Source: Rhabditoides inermis (taxonomy: Eukaryota > Nematoda > Chromadorea > Rhabditida > Rhabditidae). Taken from it: 64,000 bases of DNA. The stretch covers positions 237,001 through 301,000 of the forward strand of contig CAWZYM010000409.1 in NCBI GenBank assembly GCA_963966185.1, written 5' to 3'. The notes beneath the pieces are model-generated. The model saw nothing but the letters and a program-made list of their open reading frames with translations. It was not told where the DNA came from and did no database searches. Below are positions 47,736-64,000 of the stretch, in pieces; position 1 is the first letter of the stretch, and the number at the start of each line of letters is the position of its first letter. Both the position numbers and the translations under genes were made by a program.

Positions 47736-48592
47736 CGCCTCGCCTCACTTCTATGATTGAATATAGAAAGACGTGAGTGCATACAGTTATATTTGTATTG
47801 TATTTGCTCAGAAAATAGAAATCGCACAGTTCCTTTATGGAGTGTGGTGAGCTGTTTTGTATTGCATGGTGCTGTTCTCGCTCATTTGCACAATTGACTG
47901 TCTCTTTCTCTAACAGCAGACAGACTGGCAGCTGGCGCACTCTCACCTCGCCACACTCTCTCGTCGCGGGGCAATAAAACGACGTCGATTAGAAGAATTT
48001 AATTGATAGCGGGCGTCAGAGGTCACAAAAAGATGCAAATTTTGGTAGAAGTGTAGTGGCCACCTATTTGCATGTTGTATTAAAAGGAGACCTTACACGG
48101 TTGCCTAGTTTTCTTGAACAGCCCGCGACAACTGTTTGGTGTCGCCTCGCCTCGACTAAATCACTTCGTGAAAGGAAACCAGGAGGAGTTATAAAAAGAT
48201 TACGGGCAGATTTGTAGGTGAGGTAGTGTAGAGGAGTGACGTCAAAACCGTTTCTCGAAAGCTGGAGTCTGCGATTCGCAGTACTCGTTCGTGTAAGGCC
48301 TACTCGATGCAACCGTTCAACCACCTACCCGTCTCCTCGCCTCACACACTATTTCGCCGCTTTTGTGTCTGACTCTCTCTGATTACGCGCTATTTCGTCG
48401 GACTTTCTGGAGCTTATAGCTCCGCGGATATGAGAGATAAATGGCTGAAAATTGGAATCCTGCATCTCGGGTCCGAGACCATCGGATCGATGTCACGTTT
48501 GGCTAGATAGGAGTAGTGGGTGGCGCGGTAGAGCGATGGACGGATGGAAACCATAGGGCATTTTGCACAGCCAGGCGCAGCGGGCGCTGCGA

Positions 48593-51542
48593 CTAGCGCG
48601 CTTTGCGCGCTAGAAATATAGGTATAAAATAGAGGAGAAAATTATCTATCGATTGATATATAGATTGACTTGATATGTGCTCTGGAAGTGCTAATAGGAG
48701 CTGTGCTAGAAGTGCTGTTGTTAGTCTTCCAGTAGATGACTGATCTTTATTCATTGTCTTTTTTTTTAATTTTCAGTAATTTTAATTATTTAGAAAAGTG
48801 TCACAGTCTATCAGTATCTGGTTGATAGTTACTGCTTTTGTACAAATAATATATTTACTATACTCATAGAAGGCGCTCCGGCACGCCTTCGCGGTCAAAG
48901 CCTATCAGTAGATCAGTAATAATAGGAATATATTGATCACTGCTACTGATATGCATTTTCTCCTACTCTCTGATCTTTCACTTTCTTGTATGCACATAGA
49001 AAGCGCTCCGGGACCCTCCGCGGTCAAAGTCGATCAGTAGATCAGTAATTATAATAATATATTAATCACTGATACTGATATGCATTCTCTCCTACTCTAT
49101 TATCTTTTACTCTCTTGTATGCACTTAGAGGGCGCTCCGGTACGCTTCGCGCGCCTCCGCGATCAAAAGTATATCTGTAGATCAGTAACACTAAGAATAT
49201 ATTGATCACTGTTACTGATTTTCATTTTCTCCGACTCTCTGATATTTTACTCTCGTTCACTTTCTCGTATGCACATAGAAAGCGCTCCGGCCCGCTCCGC
49301 GCGCCTCCGCGGTCAAAGCCGATCAGTTGATCAGTAATTATAATAATAATACATTGATCACTGTTACTGATATGCATTCTCTCCGACTCTCTGACATTTC
49401 ACTCTCTCGTATGCACATGGAGGGCGCTCCGGCACGCTTCGCGCGCCTCCGCGGTCAAAGTCTATCGGTAGATCAGTAATAATAAGAATATATTGATCAC
49501 TGTTACTGATATGCATTCTCTCCGACTCTCTGATATTTCACTCTCTCGGATGCACATAGGAGGCGCTCCGGCACGCTTCGCGCGCCTCCGCGGTCAAAGT
49601 CTATCAGTAGATCAGTAATAATAAGAATATATTGATCACTGTTACTGATATGCATTCTCTCAGACTCTCTGATATTTCACTCTCTCGTATGCACATAGAA
49701 AGCGCTCCGGCACGCTTCGCGCGACTCCGCGGTCAAACCCTATCAGTAGATCATTAATTATAACAATATCTTGATCACTGATACTGATAGGCATTTTATC
49801 CGACTCTCTGATTTTTTTTACTCTTTCGTATGCACATAGAAGGCGCTCCGGGACGCTTCGCGCGCCTCCGCGGTCAAAGCCGATCAGTAGATCAGTAATT
49901 ATAATAATATATTCAGTAATTATAATAATATATTGATCACTGATACTGATATGCATTATCTCCTTTTCTCTGATCTTTCAATCTCTCGTGTGCACATAGA
50001 GGGCGCTCCGGCACGCTTCGCGCGCCTCCGCGGTCAAAGTATATCAGTAGATCAGTAAAAATAAGAATATATTGATCACTGTTACTGATATGCATTCTCT
50101 CCGACTCTCTGATCGTTCATTTTCTCGTATGCACATAGAAAGCGTTCCGGCACGCTTCGCGCGCCTTCGCGGTCAAAGTATATCAGTACATCAGTAAAAA
50201 TAAGAATATATAGATCACTGATACTGATATGAATTTTCTCCGACTCTCTGATCGTTCATTTACTCGTATGCACATAGAAAGCGCTCCGGCACGCTTCGCG
50301 CGCCTCCGCGGTCAAAGCCGATCAGTAGATCAGTAATTATAATAGTATATTGAACACTGATACTGATATGCATTCTTTCCTACACTCTGATCTTTCACTC
50401 TCTCGTATGCACATAGAGGGCGCTCCGGCACACTCCGCGGTAAAAGCCTATCAGTAGCTGGTTGACAATTTTTATTTTTTAGAGATACAAATATAATTTA
50501 TAGTTATCACTGGTCTTATATTATAAAATCGAGAGAGAGAAAGAGAGAGACGAAAGAGAGAGCGAGAAAGAGAGAGAAAGACGAAAGAGAGAGAGAGAGA
50601 GATAAAGAGAGTGAGAGAGAGAGAGACGAAAAAAGAGGGATGAGAAAAGGAGAGGGATGAGAAAAGAAGGTAACATAGTATTTCGCCTCGCCTCACTTCC
50701 TGATTGAATGTAGAATGTCGTTAGTGCATACAGTTATATTTGTATTGTATTTGCTCAGAATATAGAATTTGCACGGTTTGTGGAGTGTGGTGAGCTGTTT
50801 CGTAGTGCATGGTGCTGTTCTCGCTCATTTGCACAATTTACTGTTTCTTTCTCTAACAGCAGACAGACTGGCAGCTGGCGCACTCTCACCTCGCCACACT
50901 CTCTCGTCGCGGGGCAATAAAGTGGCGTCGATTAGAGGAATTTATTTGATAGCGGGCGTCAGAGGTCACAAAAAGATGCAAATTTTGGTAGAAGTGTAGC
51001 GGCCACCTATATGCATGTTGTAGTAAAGGGAGACCTTACACGATTGCCTAGTTTTCTTGAACAGCCCGCGACAACTGTTTGGTGTCGCCTCGCCTCGACT
51101 AAATCACTTCGTGAAAGGAAACCAGGAGGAGTTATAAAAAGATTACGGGCAGATTTGTAGGTAAGGGAGTGTAGAGGAGTGACGTCGAAACCGTTTCTTG
51201 ATAGCAGAAGTCTGCGATCCGCAGTGCTCGTTCTTGTAAGATCTACTCGCCGCAGCCGATTCGTCAGTGACCCGTCTCCTCGCCTCACACACTATTTCGC
51301 CTCTTTTGTGTCTGACTCTCTCGAATTACGCGCTATTTCGTCGGACTTTCTTTAGCTTATAGCTCCGCGGATAAGAGAGATAAAGATCTGAAAATTGGAA
51401 TCCTGCATCTCGGGACCGAGACCATTGAATCGATGTCACGTTTGGCTAGATAGGAGTAGTGGCTGTCGCGGTAGAGCGATGGACGTACGGACGGACGGAA
51501 ACCATAGAGCATTTTGCACATACAGGCGCAGCGGCGCTGCGA
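48593..51542 (-). mobile_element. Family B unit B9
   Basis: Palindrome 48593-48613 with a TTT rather than TTC loop. Left module to 48860, 139-bp array 48861-50457, GA tract 50529-50640, right module 50680-51542, ending GGACGGACGGAAACCATAGAGC, ATTTTGCAC, the GCAGCG/CGCTGC palindrome and GA. From about 50035 on it is almost identical to B10 and B11. Confidence 0.62.
48861..50457. repeat. 139-bp satellite array of B9
   Basis: About 11 monomers of mixed subtypes, several with small indels (for example a repeated TCAGTAATTATAATAATATAT near 49890-49945). Confidence 0.95.
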
Positions 51543-53534
51543 CATATATATATATAGATTGACATGACATTTTCTCCGACTCTCTAATTTTTTATTTTAT
51601 ACCTAGAAATATAGGTATAAAATAGAGGAGAAAATTATCTTTCGATTGATATATAGATTGACATGATATGTGCTCTGGAAGTGGTACTAGGAGCTGTGCT
51701 AGAAGTGCTGTTGTCAGTCTTTCAGTAGATGGCTGATCTTTATTTATTTTCTTATTTTTTTTTATTTTCAGTATTTTTTAAATAATTAGAAAATGTCACA
51801 GTCTATCTGGTTGATAGTATCTGGTTGACTGCTTTTCTACAGGTGTATTTACTATGCTCATAAAAGGAGCTCCGGCACGCTCCGCTGTCAGAGCCTATCA
51901 GTAGATCAGTAATAAAAATAACAATATAATGATCACTGACACTGATATGCATTCTCTCCTACTCTTTGATATTTTACTCTCATGCACATGGAGGGCGCTC
52001 CGGCACGCTTCGCGCGCCTCCGCGGTCAAAGTATATCAGTAGATCAGTAAAAATAAGAATATATTGATCACTGTTACTGATATGCATTCTCTCCGACTCT
52101 CTGATCGTTCATTTTCTCGTATGCACATAGAAAGCGTTCCGGCACGCTTCGCGCGCCTTCGCGGTCAAAGTATATCAGTACATCAGTAAAAATAAGAATA
52201 TATAGATCACTGATACTGATATGAATTTTCTCCGACTCTCTGATCGTTCATTTACTCGTATGCACATAGAAAGCGCTCCGGCACGCTTCGCGCGCCTCCG
52301 CGGTCAAAGCCGATCAGTAGATCAGTAATTATAATAGTATATTGAACACTGATACTGATATGCATTCTTTCCTACACTCTGATCTTTCACTCTCTCGTAT
52401 GCACATAGAGGGCGCTCCGGCACACTCCGCGGTAAAAGCCTATCAGTAGCTGGTTGACAATTTTTATTTTTTAGAGATACAAATATAATTTATAGTTATC
52501 ACTGGTCTTATATTATAAAATCGAGAGAGAGAAAGAGAGAGACGAAAGAGAGAGCGAGAAAGAGAGAGAAAGACGAAAGAGAGAGAGAGAGAGATAAAGA
52601 GAGTGAGAGAGAGAGAGACGAAAAAAGAGGGATGAGAAAAGGAGAGGGATGAGAAAAGAAGGTAACATAGTATTTCGCCTCGCCTCACTTCCTGATTGAA
52701 TGTAGAATGTCGTTAGTGCATACAGTTATATTTGTATTGTATTTGCTCAGAATATAGAATTTGCACGGTTTGTGGAGTGTGGTGAGCTGTTTCGTAGTGC
52801 ATGGTGCTGTTCTCGCTCATTTGCACAATTTACTGTTTCTTTCTCTAACAGCAGACAGACTGGCAGCTGGCGCACTCTCACCTCGCCACACTCTCTCGTC
52901 GCGGGGCAATAAAGTGGCGTCGATTAGAGGAATTTATTTGATAGCGGGCGTCAGAGGTCACAAAAAGATGCAAATTTTGGTAGAAGTGTAGCGGCCACCT
53001 ATATGCATGTTGTAGTAAAGGGAGACCTTACACGATTGCCTAGTTTTCTTGAACAGCCCGCGACAACTGTTTGGTGTCGCCTCGCCTCGACTAAATCACT
53101 TCGTGAAAGGAAACCAGGAGGAGTTATAAAAAGATTACGGGCAGATTTGTAGGTAAGGGAGTGTAGAGGAGTGACGTCGAAACCGTTTCTTGATAGCAGA
53201 AGTCTGCGATCCGCAGTGCTCGTTCTTGTAAGATCTACTCGCCGCAGCCGATTCGTCAGTGACCCGTCTCCTCGCCTCACACACTATTTCGCCTCTTTTG
53301 TGTCTGACTCTCTCGAATTACGCGCTATTTCGTCGGACTTTCTTTAGCTTATAGCTCCGCGGATAAGAGAGATAAAGATCTGAAAATTGGAATCCTGCAT
53401 CTCGGGACCGAGACCATTGAATCGATGTCACGTTTGGCTAGATAGGAGTAGTGGCTGTCGCGGTAGAGCGATGGACGTACGGACGGACGGAAACCATAGA
53501 GCATTTTGCACATACAGGCGCAGCGGCGCTGCGA
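51543..53534 (-). mobile_element. Family B unit B10, terminal palindrome replaced
   Basis: A 1992-bp copy. After GCTGCGA the expected CTAG palindrome is absent; instead about 60 bp of CATATATA..., GATTGACATGACATTTTCTC and TAATTTTTTATTTTATAC precede CTAGAAATATAGG. Left module to 51854, short 139-bp array 51855-52448, GA tract 52521-52632, right module 52672-53534. Confidence 0.62.
51855..52448. repeat. 139-bp satellite array of B10
   Basis: About four monomers, near-identical in order and sequence to 53846-54439 and to the end of the B9 array. Confidence 0.95.
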
Positions 53535-55525
53535 CATATATATATAGATTGACATGACATTTTCTCCGACTCTCTAATTTTTTATTTTATACCTAGAAAT
53601 ATAGGTATAAAATAGAGGAGAAAATTATCTTTCGATTGATATATAGATTGACATGATATGTGCTCTGGAAGTGGTACTAGGAGCTGTGCTAGAAGTGCTG
53701 TTGTCAGTCTTTCAGTAGATGGCTGATCTTTATTTATTTTCTTATTTTTTTTTTATTTTCAGTATTTTTTAAATAATTAGAAAATGTCACAGTCTATCTG
53801 GTTGATAGTATCTGGTTGACTGCTTTTCTACAGGTGTATTTACTATGCTCATAAAAGGAGCTCCGGCACGCTCCGCTGTCAGAGCCTATCAGTAGATCAG
53901 TAATAAAAATAACAATATAATGATCACTGACACTGATATGCATTCTCTCCTACTCTTTGATATTTTACTCTCATGCACATGGAGGGCGCTCCGGCACGCT
54001 TCGCGCGCCTCCGCGGTCAAAGTATATCAGTAGATCAGTAAAAATAAGAATATATTGATCACTGTTACTGATATGCATTCTCTCCGACTCTCTGATCGTT
54101 CATTTTCTCGTATGCACATAGAAAGCGTTCCGGCACGCTTCGCGCGCCTTCGCGGTCAAAGTATATCAGTACATCAGTAAAAACAAGAATATATAGATCA
54201 CTGATACTGATATGAATTTTCTCCGACTCTCTGATCGTTCATTTACTCGTATGCACATAGAAAGCGCTCCGGCACGCTTCGCGCGCCTCCGCGGTCAAAG
54301 CCGATCAGTAGATCAGTAATTATAATAGTATATTGAACACTGATACTGATATGCATTCTTTCCTACACTCTGATCTTTCACTCTCTCGTATGCACATAGA
54401 GGGCGCTCCGGCACACTCCGCGGTAAAAGCCTATCAGTAGCTGGTTGACAATTTTTATTTTTTAGAGATACAAATATAATTTATAGTTATCACTGGTCTT
54501 ATATTATAAAATCGAGAGAGAGAAAGAGAGAGACGAAAGAGAGAGCGAGAAAGAGAGAGAAAGACGAAAGAGAGAGAGAGAGAGATAAAGAGAGTGAGAG
54601 AGAGAGAGACGAAAAAAGAGGGATGAGAAAAGGAGAGGGATGAGAAAAGAAGGTAACATAGTATTTCGCCTCGCCTCACTTCCTGATTGAATGTAGAATG
54701 TCGTTAGTGCATACAGTTATATTTGTATTGTATTTGCTCAGAATATAGAATTTGCACGGTTTGTGGAGTGTGGTGAGCTGTTTCGTAGTGCATGGTGCTG
54801 TTCTCGCTCATTTGCACAATTTACTGTTTCTTTCTCTAACAGCAGACAGACTGGCAGCTGGCGCACTCTCACCTCGCCACACTCTCTCGTCGCGGGGCAA
54901 TAAAGTGGCGTCGATTAGAGGAATTTATTTGATAGCGGGCGTCAGAGGTCACAAAAAGATGCAAATTTTGGTAGAAGTGTAGCGGCCACCTATATGCATG
55001 TTGTAGTGAAGGGAGACCTTACACGATTGCCTAGTTTTCTTGAACAGCCCGCGACAACTGTTTGGTGTCGCCTCGCCTCGACTAAATCACTTCGTGAAAG
55101 GAAACCAGGAGGAGTTATAAAAAGATTACGGGCAGATTTGTAGGTGAGGGAGTGTAGAGGAGTGACGTCGAAACCGTTTCTTGATAGCAGAAGTCTGCGA
55201 TTCGCAGTACTCGTTCTTGTAAGGTCTACTCGCCGCAGCCGATTCGTCAGTGACCCGTCTCTTCATCTGACACACTATTTCGCCTCTTTTGTGTCTGACT
55301 CTCTCGAATTACGCGCTATTTCGTCGGACTTTCTTTAGCTTATAGCTCCGCGGATAAGAGAGATAAAGATCTGAAAATTGGAATCCTGCATCTCGGGACC
55401 GAGACCATTGAATCGATGTCACGTTTGGCTAGATAGGAGTAGTGGCTGTCGCGGTAGAGCGATGGACGTACGGACGGACGGAAACCATAGAGCATTTTGC
55501 ACATACAGGCGCAGCGGCGCTGCGA
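53535..55525 (-). mobile_element. Family B unit B11, near-identical to B10
   Basis: 1991 bp. Same replaced terminal palindrome as B10 (53535-53595), with a one-step shorter TA run. Array 53846-54439, GA tract 54512-54624, right module 54664-55525. Small differences from B10 cluster in the right module (for example GTGAAGGGAG near 55010 and TTCATCTGACAC near 55263), suggesting partial conversion from another copy. It is followed by an intact CTAG palindrome at 55526. Confidence 0.63.
53846..54439. repeat. 139-bp satellite array of B11
   Basis: About four monomers, a copy of 51855-52448 with rare substitutions (AAAAACAAGAAT versus AAAAATAAGAAT). Confidence 0.95.
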
Positions 55526-55791
55526 CTAGCGCGCTTCGCGCGCTAGAAATATAAGTATAAAATAGAGGAGAAAACTATCTATCGATTGATATATAGATTG
55601 ACTTGATATGTGCTCTGGAAGTGCTATTAGGAGCTGTGCTAGAAGTGCTGTTGTCAGTCTTCCAGTAGAAGACTGATCTTTATTCATTTCCTTATTTCTT
55701 TATTTTCAGTAATTTTAAATAATTAGAAAGTGTCACAGTCTATTTGGTTAATAGTATCTGGTTGACTGCTTTTCTACAGGTGTATTTACTA

Positions 55792-57274
55792 TGCTCATAG
55801 AAGGCGCTCCGGCATATATTTTACTCTGATATTTTACTCTCTCGTATGCACATGGAGGGCGCTCCGGCACGCTTCGCGCGCCTCCGCGGTCAAAGCCGAT
55901 CAGTAGAACAGTAATTATAAGAATACATTGATCACTGATACTGATATGCATTTTCTCCGACTCTCTGATCTTTTACTTTTTCGTATGCACATAGAGGGCG
56001 CTCCGGGCACGCTCCGCGCGCCTCCGCGGTCAAAGTCGATCAGTAGATCAGTAATTATAATGAAAAGATTGATCACTGATACTGATATGCATTTTTTCCG
56101 ACTCTCTGATCTTTCACTTTCTCGTATGCACTTAGAAAGCGCTCAGGCACGCTCCGCGCGCCTCCGCGGTCAAAGTCGATCAGTAGATCAGTAATTATAA
56201 TAAAACATTGATCACTGCTACTAATATGCATTTTCTCCGACTCTCTGATCTTTCACTTTCTCGTATGCACTTAGAAAGCGCTCCGGCACGCTCCGCGCGC
56301 CTCCGCGGTCAAAGTCGATCAGTAGATCAGTAATATTAAGAATATATTGATCACTGATACTGATATGCATTTTCTCCGACTCTCTGATTTTTTACTCTCT
56401 CGTATGCACATAGAAGGCGCTCCGGCACGCTTCGCGCGCATCCGCGGTCAAATTCTATCAGTAGATCAGTAATAGTAAGAATGCATTGATCACTGCTACT
56501 GATATGAATTTTCTCCGACTCTCTGATCTTTCTTTCTCTCGTATACACATAGAAAGCGCTCCGGCACGCTCCGCGCGCCTCCGCGGTCAAAATATATCAG
56601 TAGATCAGTAATAGTAAGAATGCATTGATCACTGCTACTGATATGAATTTTCTCCGACTCTCTGATCTTTCTTTCTCTCGTATGCACATAGAAAGCGCTC
56701 CGGCACGCTCCGCGCGCCTCCGCGGTCAAAATATATCAGTAGATCAGTAATAGTAAGAATGCATTGATCACTGCTACTGATGTGAATTTTCTCCGACTCT
56801 CTGATCGTTCACTTTCTCGTATGCACAAAGAAAGCGCTCCGGCACGCTCCGCGCGCCTCCGCGGTCAAAGCCTATCAGTAGATCAGTAATAATAAGAACT
56901 AATATTGATCACTGCTACTGATATGAATTTTCTCCGACTCTCTGATCTTTCACTCTCTCGTATGCACATAGAAAGCGCTCCGGCACGCTCCGCGCGCCTC
57001 CGCGGTCAAAATATATCAGTAGATCAGTAATAGTAAGAATGCAGTGATCACTGCTACTGATATGAGTTTTCTCCGACTCTCTGATCTTTCACTCTCTCTT
57101 ATGCACATAGAAAGCGCTCCGGCACGCTCCGCGCGCCTCCGCGGTCAAAATATATCAGTAGATCAGTAATAGTAAGAATGCATTGATCACTGCTACTGAT
57201 ATGAATTTTCTCCGACTCTCTGATCTTTCACTCTCTCGTATGCACAAAGAAAGCGCTCCGGCACGCTCCGCGGT
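55792..57274. repeat. 139-bp satellite array of B12
   Basis: About ten and a half monomers. The right half is the AATGCATTG/CAAAATATATCAG subtype that dominates B5. Confidence 0.96.
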
Positions 57275-57288
57275 AAAATATTATAAAA

Positions 57289-57289
57289 T

Positions 57290-57362
<73 letters not shown>

Positions 57363-57487
57363 ATGTGCAGCTGGTTGACAATTATGATTTAGTAGACTTT
57401 ATAGTTGTCACTAATCTGAAATCATTAAAAAAATAAAAGAGAAATAGAGGAAGAGAGGAGATAGAGAGAGAAAGAGAGCGAGCGACC

Positions 57488-57544
<57 letters not shown>

Positions 57545-57607
57545 GAAAAAGAGCAAGACAAAAGAGAGAGAGAGAGAGAGAGAAAAGACGAAAAAGTGCA
57601 AGACAGA

Positions 57608-57650
<43 letters not shown>

Positions 57651-57660
57651 CGAAAAAAAG
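57289..57660. repeat. GA tracts of B12
   Basis: A pure (GA)n of about 70 bp, then an exit segment, then GA runs punctuated by GACGAAAAAG.GCAAGACA blocks repeated about 56 bp apart (57541, 57587), an embedded short repeat. Confidence 0.94.
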
Positions 57661-58806
57661 GGATGAGAAAAGAAGGTCACATTGTGTTTCGCCTCGCCTC
57701 ACTTTCCTGATTGAATATAGAATGCCGTTTGTGCATACAGTTATATTTGTATTGTATTTGCTCAGAATATAGAATTTGCACAGTTTGTGGAGTGTGGTGA
57801 GCTGTTTCGTAGTGCATGGTGATGTTCTCATTTGTACAGTTAACTGTCTCTTTCTCTGGCATCAGACCGACTGGCAGCTGGCGCACTCTCACCTCGCCAC
57901 ACTCTCTCGTCGCGGGGCAATAAAGTGGCGTCGATTAGAGGAATTTAATTGATAGCGGGCGTCAGAGGTCACAAAAAGATGCAAATTTTGGTAGAAGTGT
58001 AGTGGCCACCTATTTGCTTGTTGTAGTAAAGGGAGACCTTACACGGTTGCCTAGTTTTCTTGAACAGCCCGCGACAACTGTTTGGTGTCGCCTCGCCTCG
58101 ATTAAATCACTTCGTGAAAAGAAACCAGGAGGAGTTATGAAAAGATTACGGGCCAATTTGTAGGTGAGGGAGTGTAGAGGAGTGACGTCGAAACCGTTTT
58201 TCGATAGCTGAAGTCTGCGATTCGCAGTACTCGTTCTTGTAAGGCCTACTCGATGCAACCGTTCAACGACCTAACCGTCTCTTCATCTGACACACTGTTT
58301 CGCTGTTTTTTCTGTCTGACTCTCTCTGATTACGCGCTATTTCGTCGAATTTTCTTTAAGGCCTATAGCTCCGCGAATATGAGAGATAGAGGTCTGAAAA
58401 TTGGAATCCTGCATCTCGGGACCGAGACCATCGGATCGATGTCACGTTTGGCTAGATAGGAGTAGTGGGTGGCGCGGTAGAGCGATGGACGGACGGACAA
58501 AAAGTGCGGAAACCATAGGGCATTTGACACTTACACCCGACTAGCGCGCTTCGCGCGCTAGAAATATAAGTTTGAAAAGAGGAGAAAATTATCTATCGAT
58601 TGCTATATAGATTGACTTGATATGTTCTCTGGAAGTGTTATTAGGAGCTGTGCTCCTAATAGAAGTACTGTTGTCAGAGTCTCCCAGTAGATTGATCTTT
58701 TTTCCCCTTATTTTTAATATACAGTATTATCAATATTTAGAAAGTGTCACAGTCTATCAGTAGCTGGTTGACAGTTACTGTTTCTCTACAGATATAATAT
58801 TTTCTA

Positions 58807-62845
<4,039 letters not shown>

Positions 62846-62924
62846 TGGTTAACAATTTTTATTTATTATAGATCCAAGTATAATTTACACTTATCACTGG
62901 TCTAATATTATAAAACATAAGCGA

Positions 62925-62969
62925 GAAAGAGAGATACGAAAGAGAGAGCGAGAGAGAAAGAGAAAGGCG

Positions 62970-63022
<53 letters not shown>

Positions 63023-63030
63023 AGAGACGA
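62925..63030. repeat. GA microsatellite of B13
   Basis: (GA)n with CGAAAGA interruptions, followed by GACGAAAAAAGAGGG. Confidence 0.95.
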
Positions 63031-63923
63031 AAAAAGAGGGATGAGAAAAGAAGAGGGATGAGAAAAGGAGGTTGCATACTATTTCGCCTCGCCTCACTTC
63101 TATGATTGAATATAGAAGGACGTGAGTGCATATAGTAATGTTTTATTGTATTTACTCAGAATATAGTAATCGCGCAGTTTGTTGGAGTGTGGTGAGCTGT
63201 TTCGTAGTGCGTGGTGATGTTCTCGCTCATTTGCACAATTGACTGTCTCTTTCTCTAACAGCAGACAGACTGGCAGCTGGCGCACTCTCACCTCGCCACA
63301 CTCTCTCGTCGCGGGGCAATAAAGTGGCGTCGATTAGAGGAATTTTATTGATAGCGGGCGTCAGAGGTCACAAAAAGATGCAAATTTTGGTAGAAGTGTA
63401 GTGGCCACCTATTTGCATGTTGTAGTAAAGGGAGACCTTACACGGTTGCCTAGTTTTCTTGAACAGCCCGCGACAACTGTTTGGTGTCGCCTCGCCTCGA
63501 CTAAATCACTTCGTGAAAGGAAACCAGGAGGATTTATAAAAAGATTACGGGCAGATTTGTAGGTGAGGGAGTGTAGAGGAGTGACGTGAAAACCGTTTCT
63601 CGAAAGGTGAAGTCTGCGATTTGCAGTACTCGTTCTTGTAAGGCCTACTCGATGCACCCGATTCGTCAGTGACCCGTCTCTTCATCTGACACACTATCTC
63701 GCTGCTTTTCTGTCTGACTCTCTCGGATTACGCGCTATTTCGTCGGACCTTCTTGAGCTTATAGCTCCGCGGATATGAGAGATAAAGATCTGAAAATTGG
63801 AATCCTGCATCTCGGGACCGAGACCATCGGATCGATGTCACGTTTGGCTAGATAGGAGTAGTGGGTGGCGCGGTAGAGCGATGGACGCACAGACACCATA
63901 GGGCATTTTACACATACACCAGA

Positions 63924-64000
63924 CTAGCGCGCTTCGCGCGCTAGAAACATGGATATGAAAAAGAGAAGAAAATTATCTTTCGATTGATATATAGGTTGAC
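63924..64000 (-). mobile_element. Family B unit B14, cut by window end
   Basis: CTAG palindrome 63924-63944, then AAACATGGATATG and the start of a left module matching 41158-41213 of B6. Confidence 0.6.

Larger units (their letters stand above)
45940..48592 (-). mobile_element. Family B unit B8 lacking the GA tract
   Basis: CTAG palindrome 45940-45960, left module to 46210, short 139-bp array (46211-47045), 110-bp satellite (47045-47735), then directly the right module (47735-48592): ACTCTCGCCT runs straight into TATTTCGCCTCGCC with no GA tract. Ends GGACGGATGGAAACCATAGGG, CATTTTGCAC, and a GCGCAGC-GGGC-GCTGC palindrome with GA at 48591-48592. Confidence 0.62.
50035..55525. repeat. Tandem triplication of a unit of about 1992 bp
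   Basis: Identical landmarks recur at 50472/52464/54455 and 50769/52761/54752, spacings 1992 and 1991. The copies differ by very few bases, so this is the youngest large duplication in the window. Confidence 0.95.
55526..58540 (-). mobile_element. Family B unit B12
   Basis: CTAG palindrome 55526-55546, left module to 55791, a first monomer shortened by deletion (GGCATATATTTTACTCTG near 55812), 139-bp array 55792-57274, GA tract 57289-57358, duplicated exit segment, long GA region 57430-57660, right module 57690-58540. The end GGACAAAAAGTGCGGAAACC matches the end of B3. Confidence 0.62.

Overview
This window is non-coding, repeat-built eukaryotic DNA, most likely from an invertebrate animal genome. 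The signs are a tRNA-derived SINE, head-to-tail arrays of Helitron-like (rolling-circle) elements carrying internal minisatellites, long GA and TAA microsatellites, and no open reading frame that looks like a protein gene. I cannot name the species. No helicase, Rep, endonuclease, transposase or reverse transcriptase was found, so every mobile element here is non-autonomous.

Layout. (1) Bases 1-13221 hold ten 'family A' units of about 0.9-2.3 kb. Each has GC-rich palindromes at its left edge, a 104-bp minisatellite rich in TGTTTAC, and a right edge with a GACA/GGAC-type tract followed by CCATAG, an AT-rich box and ...GA. (2) Bases 13222-64000 hold fourteen 'family B' units, complete or partial. 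Each has the same edge plan but an unrelated body: a CTAG-flanked GC palindrome, a left module of about 270 bp, an array of 139-bp monomers, an exit segment, a GA tract, and a conserved right module of about 850 bp ending in GGAC repeats, CCATAGGGCATTTT and ...GA. (3) Bases 20986-25107 are two elements in opposite orientation (E1, an inverted family A copy, and E2, with a body unique in this window) inserted inside a 139-bp array.

Read on the minus strand, the A and B units begin with TC and nearly all end with a palindrome plus CTAG, and the CTAG of one unit directly abuts the TC of the next. E1 and E2 have the same termini on the plus strand. Their joint insertion falls exactly between A and T of the array sequence, with no target-site duplication. 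TC start, CTAG end with a terminal hairpin, and A/T insertion are the accepted marks of Helitrons. I therefore interpret the whole window as a concatemer of non-autonomous Helitron-like elements with no recognisable host DNA between them.

Other notable content: a 366-bp tRNA-derived SINE with a 9-bp target duplication inside unit A8; a relic resembling the 5' end of 18S rRNA inside the long A units; a secondary 110-bp satellite built from pieces of family B; recent tandem duplications (871 bp, about 1992 bp x3, 696 bp x3); and two very long TAA tracts. The GC box of every 139-bp monomer resembles the 3' terminus of element E2, which suggests the satellite carries degenerate rolling-circle terminators.
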